From Pullichristensenella sp002068815 (GTDB lineage: Bacteria > Bacillota > Clostridia > Christensenellales > Aristaeellaceae): a stretch of DNA of 64,000 nucleotides. The position numbers and the translations under genes are program-made. The DNA is taken from positions 21,664-85,663 of the forward strand of contig JAXGXF010000009.1 in NCBI GenBank assembly GCA_040772885.1, written 5' to 3'. The notes beneath the pieces were generated by a model. The model saw nothing but the letters and a program-made list of their open reading frames with translations. It did no database searches and had not been told where the DNA came from. Shown here in pieces: positions 59,504 to 64,000 of the stretch. Position 1 is the stretch's first letter; each line of letters opens with the position of its first letter.

Positions 59504-61537
59504 ATGTTCTGGGTCTACGCGGCGCTGGTCGTCTCGGTTGCTTCCTTTTTTGTCGCCGGCTACTTCTACCAGTGGGTCAAAAAGCTCCCCACGGCGAACA
59601 AGCGCCTGGAGGATGTCGGCAAGCTCGTCCGCGACGGTGCGTACACGTTCCTGAAGCGCGAATACCGCATTCTCGCGCTGTTCTCGCTGCCGGTCCTGGC
59701 GCTGATCCTGCTGTTCCTGCCGCATCCGATCTGGACTGCGGAGGGCGGCTCGACGAACGTCATGATGGCGGTCGCCTACCTGTTCGGCACGGTGCTCTCC
59801 GCGCTGGCCGGATACGTCGGCATCTCGATCGCGACGATCGCGAACATGAAGTCGGCGACCGCGGCGCGCGATTCGATCCAGAAATCGTTCATGGCGGGCT
59901 TCCGCGGCGGCGCGGTCATGGGCATGGCGGTCGTGGGCACCTCGCTCGCGGGCGCGGCGCTCGTGTACCTGATCTCCGGCAAGGCGGACGTCGTGATGGC
60001 GTTCTCGTTCGGCGCGAGCTCGCTGGCGCTGTTTGCGAAGGCCGGCGGCGGCATCTTCACGAAGACCGCCGACATCGCGGCCGACCTGACCGGCAAGGTT
60101 GAACTCGGCATCCCCGAGGACGACCCGCGCAACCCGGCCGTCATCGCCGACAACGTGGGCGACAACGTCGGCGACGTGGCCGGCATGGGCGCCGACCTGT
60201 TCGACTCGAACGTCGCCGCGATGGCCGCGACGATCGTCATCGCGATGGCGCTCGGACAGGTGCAGTTCCTGTTCGCGACGACCTCGATGGGCCTCCTGGC
60301 CTCGATCATCGGCGTGTTCCTCTCGCGCCTCGGCCCGAAGGGCAGCCCGTCCCGCGCGCTCAACGGCGGAACCTACATCACCTGCGGCCTGTTCGCGGTG
60401 CTGACGTTCGTCGCGTCGCTCCTCTCGAAGTTCGACCTGCGCCTCTGGGGCTGCGCGATGGTGGGCATGATCGCCGGCGTGATCATCGGCATCACCTCCG
60501 ACTTCTTTACGGGCGACGACAAGAAGCCCGTCGCCAAGGTCGCCGAGGCCTGCAAGAGCGGCCCGGCGTTCACGATCCTGACCGGCTTCAGCTACGGCCT
60601 GATCTCGACGCTTCCGGCCATGATCGGCATCGCCGCGACGGCGCTCATCTCCTACCACCTCGGCGCGTCGATCGGCCCCGGCTACGCGATGCTCGGCATC
60701 TCGTCCGCCGCGATCGGCATGCTGTCCATCGTCGGCATGATCATCTCGAACGACGCCTACGGCCCGATCGTCGACAACGCGCGCGGCATGGCCGAGATGG
60801 CGGACCTGGGCGACAAGGTGCTCGAGATCACCGACGAGCTCGACGCCGCCGGCAACACCGCCAAGGCCATCACGAAGGGCTTCTCGATCGGCGCCGCGGG
60901 CCTGACGGTCATCGCGCTGCTCGGAGCGTTCAAGGAGATCGTGTTCAACGCGACGGCCGTGACGCTCACCTTCGACATCATGGACCCGCTGGTATTCTTC
61001 GGCCTGATCGTGGGCGCCGCGGTCCCCGCCGTGTTCTCGGCGATGCTGATGAACGGCGTCAGCCGCAACTCGCAGGTCATGGTCACCGAGATTCACCGCC
61101 AGTTCTCGACCATCCCGGGCCTTCGCGAGGGCAAGGTGAGCCCGGACTACGCCAAGTGCATCGATATCTCGACGACCGGCGCGATCCATGAGCTCATTCC
61201 GGCCGGCCTGTTCGCGATCCTTGTGACGCTCGCGGTCGGCTTCGTCGGCGGCGTCCAGGCCGTGGGCGGCTACCTCGCGGGCAACATCGTCTCGGGCCTT
61301 TTGATCGCGCTGATCATGAGCAACGCGGGCGGCCTCTGGGACAATGCGAAGAAGTTCATCGAGTCCGGCAACTTCGGCGGCAAGGGCAGCGACGCGCACA
61401 AGGCGGCCGTCATCGGCGACACCGTCGGCGATCCGTTCAAGGACACCGCGGGCCCGTCGATCAACACGCAGATCACCGTCGTCTCGCTCGTGAGCTCGCT
61501 CGCGGCCACGCTGTTTGCCCGGTTCCACCTCTTCTAA
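59504..61537 (+). CDS. hppA: Membrane-bound proton-translocating pyrophosphatase, K+-independent type
   Basis: 677 residues, 15-16 membrane helices. It couples PPi hydrolysis to ion export. Active-site blocks: DIAADLTGKVELGIPEDDPR, NPAVIADNVGDNVGDVAGMGADLFDS, and DTVGDPFKDTAGPSIN. At the K+ determinant the sequence reads GNTAKAITKG, with Lys and Thr at the two switch positions, which marks the K+-independent, H+-pumping class. GGAGG (59492-59496) selects the ATG at 59504 over ATGs at 59486 and 59498. Single-gene unit with its own terminator. Confidence 0.95.
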   Translation: MFWVYAALVVSVASFFVAGYFYQWVKKLPTANKRLEDVGKLVRDGAYTFLKREYRILALFSLPVLALILLFLPHPIWTAEGGSTNVMMAVAYLFGTVLSALAGYVGISIATIANMKSATAARDSIQKSFMAGFRGGAVMGMAVVGTSLAGAALVYLISGKADVVMAFSFGASSLALFAKAGGGIFTKTADIAADLTGKVELGIPEDDPRNPAVIADNVGDNVGDVAGMGADLFDSNVAAMAATIVIAMALGQVQFLFATTSMGLLASIIGVFLSRLGPKGSPSRALNGGTYITCGLFAVLTFVASLLSKFDLRLWGCAMVGMIAGVIIGITSDFFTGDDKKPVAKVAEACKSGPAFTILTGFSYGLISTLPAMIGIAATALISYHLGASIGPGYAMLGISSAAIGMLSIVGMIISNDAYGPIVDNARGMAEMADLGDKVLEITDELDAAGNTAKAITKGFSIGAAGLTVIALLGAFKEIVFNATAVTLTFDIMDPLVFFGLIVGAAVPAVFSAMLMNGVSRNSQVMVTEIHRQFSTIPGLREGKVSPDYAKCIDISTTGAIHELIPAGLFAILVTLAVGFVGGVQAVGGYLAGNIVSGLLIALIMSNAGGLWDNAKKFIESGNFGGKGSDAHKAAVIGDTVGDPFKDTAGPSINTQITVVSLVSSLAATLFARFHLF

Positions 61538-61549
61538 AGAGACCCCTTC

Positions 61550-61583
61550 GGAAGGCCCGCGGACGCGGGCCTTCCTTCGTTTT
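61550..61583 (+). terminator. Terminator after the pyrophosphatase gene
   Basis: 12-bp perfect arms GGAAGGCCCGCG (61550-61561) and CGCGGGCCTTCC (61564-61575), followed by TTCGTTTT. Confidence 0.88.
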
Positions 61584-61711
61584 CCCCGGCGGGCTTGGTT
61601 CGGCTGAAGGTCGGCCCCGTTCGTTTTCCCGGATTTTTCCGGCGCATGTGGTCAGCACCGGCTTCGCTTGGCGGACAGCCGCGCGGCCCGCGCGTTTTCC
61701 CGTATTTTCTG

Positions 61712-61740
61712 TTGAATAATTTACCGAACTGGGCTACAAT
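61712..61740 (+). promoter_or_regulatory. Promoter of the ROK kinase gene
   Basis: TTGAAT (61712-61717), 17 bp, TACAAT (61735-61740). The predicted transcription start falls at or next to the ATG at 61748, so a leaderless form is possible. Confidence 0.78.
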
Positions 61741-61762
61741 AGTGGAAATGGGGGGTGAGGGC

Positions 61763-62716
61763 GTGAAGAAATACGTCGTCGGCGTCGACGTAGGCGGATC
61801 GAAGGTGCTGTGCGGCCTGTTCGACGATCAGATGCGGCTCGTGCGCGTGATTCAGCGCCCGACCGACCGGGAGCTTCCGCCCGAGGCCATGATGGACGCG
61901 CTCGAGGCGCACATACGCGAGCTCCTCCGGGGCGCCGGCATCGCCCAGGACGAGCTCCGCGGCGTCGGCGCGGCGTTTCCGTCGCACGTGGACTTCGCGG
62001 AGGGCGTGCTGCTCGAGACCGCGGACCTCTACCAGCTCAACGACGTGCCCGTGCGCGAGATGCTCGAGGCCCGGCTCGGCGTGCCGGTCTTTATCGACAA
62101 CGACTCCAACGCGGCGGCGCTCGCGGAGCACCGGCTCGGCGCGGGGCGCGGCTTCCGCGACATGATCTACGTCACCGTCGCGACCGGCGTCGGCGGCGGG
62201 CTGATCCTGAACGGCGAGCTCTACCGCGGCATCCACGGCTCGGCCGGCGAGATCGGCCACATGTTCGTGTCGGACTCGACCGGCTACCCGTGCGGCTGCG
62301 GCGTCTCGGGCTGCGTGGAGTCGATCGCCTCGGGCGCGAACATGGCCAAATACGCGATGGACCGCATCAAGGAGGGCGCCGAGAGCCGCATACTCGACCA
62401 CGCGGGCACGATCTCGCGCATCGACATGCTGGCCGTGGGGAAGGCGTTTTCCGAGGACGACCCGCTGGCGATCGAGGTCGTCGAGCGCGGCGCGGAGTAC
62501 CTCGGGCGGATGTTTCAGTCGCTGTACCAGATCTTCGACATCAACGTGTTCGTCTACGGCGGCGGCGTCATGAAGCTCGGCGAGCGGTTCGTCTCGCGCA
62601 TCATCGCGGCGTACCGGCGCCACTCGCAGATGGAGTACCGCTACCCGGCGCAATTCCTCCCGGCCGAGCTCGGCGACAACGCCGGCATGATCGGCGCGGC
62701 GCTGCTGGTGAAGTAG
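61763..62716 (+). CDS. ROK family sugar kinase (glucokinase-like)
   Basis: 317 residues. ATP-binding YVVGVDVGGSKVLCGLF, catalytic Asp in VFIDNDSNAAALAEHRLGAGRG, glucose-contact GIHGSAGEIGHM, and the zinc motif CGCGVSGCVES of ROK kinases. It probably phosphorylates glucose taken up without a PTS. GTG at 61763 is preferred for its GGGGGG site and family-like N-terminus; an ATG at 61748 in the same frame could be used from a leaderless transcript and adds MGGEG. Confidence 0.88.
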   Translation: MKKYVVGVDVGGSKVLCGLFDDQMRLVRVIQRPTDRELPPEAMMDALEAHIRELLRGAGIAQDELRGVGAAFPSHVDFAEGVLLETADLYQLNDVPVREMLEARLGVPVFIDNDSNAAALAEHRLGAGRGFRDMIYVTVATGVGGGLILNGELYRGIHGSAGEIGHMFVSDSTGYPCGCGVSGCVESIASGANMAKYAMDRIKEGAESRILDHAGTISRIDMLAVGKAFSEDDPLAIEVVERGAEYLGRMFQSLYQIFDINVFVYGGGVMKLGERFVSRIIAAYRRHSQMEYRYPAQFLPAELGDNAGMIGAALLVK

Positions 62717-62717
62717 A

Positions 62718-63482
62718 TTGGGGCGCTTCTTCTCCCGGCCGCGGCGGTATTTTTCCGTCCACCCGGCCGACCGCCCGGAGCTTCTCACGCACGCGGTCCG
62801 CTGCGAATTCCTCGCGGGCGTCCGGCTCGCGTTCCTCTCGGACATCCACGCAAACCGCCGCTTCCCGGACGATCGGCTCGAGGGGCTGTTTGCGCGCGTC
62901 GATGCGCTTTCGCCGGACGCGGTGCTCATCGGCGGCGATCTGGCCGAGGACGAGGCGAGCCTCCGCCGCCTGCTCCGGGCGCTTGAAATCGTCCGGCCCC
63001 GTCTCGGCGTCTTCTGCTGCATGGGCAACAACGATTCGGAGCTGCCTGGGTTTTCGTCGATCGCCGGGGAGCGCATGCGCGTGCTCGTCAACGAGTCCGC
63101 GGCGCTCAACCTCAGCGGCGGGAGGCTCGTCGTCGGCGGCGTCGACGACCGGAAGCACGGCCATCCCTCCGCCCGGGGGCTTTTCCCGGCGGGCGAGGGC
63201 GCGTTCCGGGTGCTGCTGTCGCATTATCCGGTCGCGCCGGACTACGCGGGAACCCCGAAGGCGGACCTCCAGTTCTCCGGCCACACGCACGGCGGGCAGT
63301 TCAACGCCTTCGGCGTTACGCCGTTCTCCACGCTGTTCGAGTGCCGGTCGCACAGGTGGATCTCCGGGGAGTGCGCGATCGGCGGCGTCCGCACGATCGT
63401 CTCGAACGGCGTCGGCATGAGCCGCGTCCCCCTGCGCGTCGGAGCCCCGCCGCAGCTGCATCTGGTGGTGTTTTGCGGATGA
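62718..63482 (+). CDS. Calcineurin-like metallophosphoesterase
   Basis: 254 residues. Binuclear-metal motifs: LAFLSDIHANRRF, LIGGDLAEDEAS, CMGNNDSELP, LLSHYPVAPDY and FSGHTHGGQFNAFG. It is related to YaeI/YkuE-type phosphodiesterases, but there is no signal peptide or membrane anchor at the N-terminus as read. The TTG start lies 1 bp after the ROK stop with a poor ribosome binding site, so translation is probably coupled and the exact start is uncertain. Confidence 0.82.
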   Translation: MGRFFSRPRRYFSVHPADRPELLTHAVRCEFLAGVRLAFLSDIHANRRFPDDRLEGLFARVDALSPDAVLIGGDLAEDEASLRRLLRALEIVRPRLGVFCCMGNNDSELPGFSSIAGERMRVLVNESAALNLSGGRLVVGGVDDRKHGHPSARGLFPAGEGAFRVLLSHYPVAPDYAGTPKADLQFSGHTHGGQFNAFGVTPFSTLFECRSHRWISGECAIGGVRTIVSNGVGMSRVPLRVGAPPQLHLVVFCG

Positions 63483-63624
63483 GGGAAGACCTGCTTGCCC
63501 CCGTTGACCGCGCAGACGGATTTCCGGAACGGCGCCGGAAGATCATCGCAAACGGATCGGTGCGGACCGTCCCCACTCATTTTGGTAGTATTTTACAAAT
63601 GCAAAAAAATCGGCTCGTCCCCGG
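63483..63624. other. Intergenic stretch without a recognisable gene
   Basis: 142 bp after the phosphoesterase stop. It holds a short dyad TTCCGG/CCGGAA (about 63522-63540) without a T run, then an AT-rich patch leading into the strong promoter at 63625. The whole 63483-64000 stretch lacks a convincing protein-coding frame. Confidence 0.6.
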
Positions 63625-63653
63625 TTGACAGCGGATTTCGACCCTGCTATAAT
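63625..63653 (+). promoter_or_regulatory. Perfect-consensus sigma-A promoter
   Basis: TTGACA (63625-63630), exactly 17 bp, TATAAT (63648-63653). It is the only promoter in the window matching the consensus at all twelve positions. No protein-coding gene with a ribosome binding site follows, which implies a highly expressed structural RNA. Confidence 0.92.
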
Positions 63654-63659
63654 GGCCAC

Positions 63660-63855
63660 AGAAGTTATCCTGTGGTGTGCGCCACGCCAATGCTTTTACC
63701 CACAGATTCAAAAAAGGATTCCGGGTCGATTTCGCGGATGCCAGGCCCCCGATAGTATCGCCAGGGGAAGGCAGCAAGCGGTCGCAGGTCTCCGTCCTGC
63801 CTGAGCGGCGGGTGAAAAAGCAGCGGCGAGCGGCATTCACGGGATAATGTTTTTC
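63660..63855 (+). ncRNA. Structured non-coding RNA, 6S RNA candidate
   Basis: About 195 nt from the predicted start to a T run. The ends pair: TTATCCTGTG (63665-63674) with CACGGGATAA (63838-63847), then CGCC/GGCG (63685-63688 with 63825-63828) and TGCTTTTACCC (63691-63701) with 63810-63822, giving a long interrupted closing stem. Inside lie an A-rich bubble (63703-63716) facing 63794-63809 and an apical arm (CCCC/GGGG and CGAT/ATCG at 63746-63767). A closing stem, central bubble and apical arm of this length match 6S RNA. I see no 4.5S SRP, RNase P or tmRNA signature. The identity is an inference from folding by eye. Confidence 0.5.
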
Positions 63856-63856
63856 G

Positions 63857-63898
63857 GAAGCGCCCACAGCGAACCCCTCGCGAGGGCGCTTTCGTTTG
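63857..63898 (+). terminator. Terminator-like hairpin after the non-coding RNA
   Basis: AAGCGCCC (63858-63865) pairs with GGGCGCTT (63884-63891), followed by TCGTTTG. The overlapping palindrome CCCTCGCGAGGG (63875-63886) is an alternative stem. It could be a second terminator behind the TGTTTTT at 63849-63855. The remaining 100 bases to the window end show no gene that I can support. Confidence 0.5.
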
Positions 63899-64000
63899 CC
63901 GTGAGGGAGACACGGAATTCGAACCCCTCTGGATTGAGCGCCCCCTTTCACAACAAAGCTCGCTTAAAAGGGCACCGGACCCCGCCCTCGCATTTGAGCA

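Noticed and set aside
63660..63855. SRP RNA, RNase P RNA or tmRNA as the identity of the right-edge RNA
   Set aside because: The GGAAG-AGCAGCC-type SRP apex, the RNase P GAGGAAAGUC core and a tmRNA tag/CCA end are not seen; 6S fits the shape better but remains unproven.
63905..63945. A tRNA-like T-arm (TTCGAAC/TTCGAAT) on either strand
   Set aside because: The flanking bases do not pair as a T stem, and no D arm, anticodon arm or acceptor stem of the right spacing can be found.

Overview
The window is a 64 kb piece of a high-GC, densely packed chromosome. It encodes WhiA, a Crh/HPr-like protein, HemZ, a one-piece SecDF, a bifunctional RelA/SpoT, RecJ, an Lrp/AsnC regulator and a type-2 ArgC. 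Its promoters are near-consensus sigma-A sites (TTGACx, 16-17 bp, TATAAT) and its ribosome binding sites are strong AGGAGG. This points to a GC-rich member of Bacillota, class Clostridia or a relative such as Christensenellales; the rank below phylum is inference. I see no mobile element, CRISPR array, rRNA or convincing tRNA. Genes are commonly coupled by 1-14 bp overlaps, mostly ATGA or GTGA.

Layout. 1-2.5 kb: K+ uptake (trkA, partial at the left edge, and trkH). 2.5-5.3 kb: rpsO and pnp with a strong promoter and a structured intergenic leader. 5.4-11.7 kb: M16 protease, AI-2E-type permease, MBOAT acyltransferase, then murB-whiA-crh-like. 11.7-15.3 kb (minus): a GntR-controlled catabolic operon (phosphotriesterase-like hydrolase, shikimate-dehydrogenase-like enzyme, 2-hydroxyacid dehydrogenase). 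15.3-25.2 kb (minus): an Sfp-type phosphopantetheinyl transferase on a leaderless mRNA and the arginine/carbamoyl-phosphate operon argC-argJ-argB-argD-carA-carB, in which carB is fused in frame to a degenerate diaminopimelate-epimerase domain. 25.4-27.1 kb: Lrp regulator and aminotransferase. 27.2-32.0 kb (minus): a sugar ABC transporter operon ending in a small XRE regulator. 32.1-33.6 kb (minus): an FAD-dependent dehydrogenase. 33.7-37.7 kb: an oppBCDF transporter without a binding protein. 37.7-40.1 kb: VTT-domain membrane protein and formate-tetrahydrofolate ligase. 40.2-48.1 kb (minus): an unknown protein, transketolase, phosphohexomutase, class II aldolase, DUF2461 protein and a large membrane-anchored surface protein. 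47.5-58.4 kb (minus): secDF-recJ-relA-dtd-MBL-hemZ and two cyclophilins. 58.5-63.5 kb (plus): PHP phosphatase, membrane pyrophosphatase, ROK glucokinase and a metallophosphoesterase. 63.6-64.0 kb: a perfect-consensus promoter driving a structured non-coding RNA of about 195 nt, possibly 6S RNA.

The genes are mostly core housekeeping: envelope and wall (MurB, WhiA, SecDF), nucleotide, arginine and one-carbon metabolism, the stringent response, and transport. The most unusual items are the CarB-DapF fusion with lost DapF catalytic residues, a 256-bp back-to-back array of seven inverted repeats between relA and dtd, the strongly promoted non-coding RNA at the right edge, the orphan GntR lactonase/dehydrogenase operon, and an HPr paralogue without its catalytic histidine.
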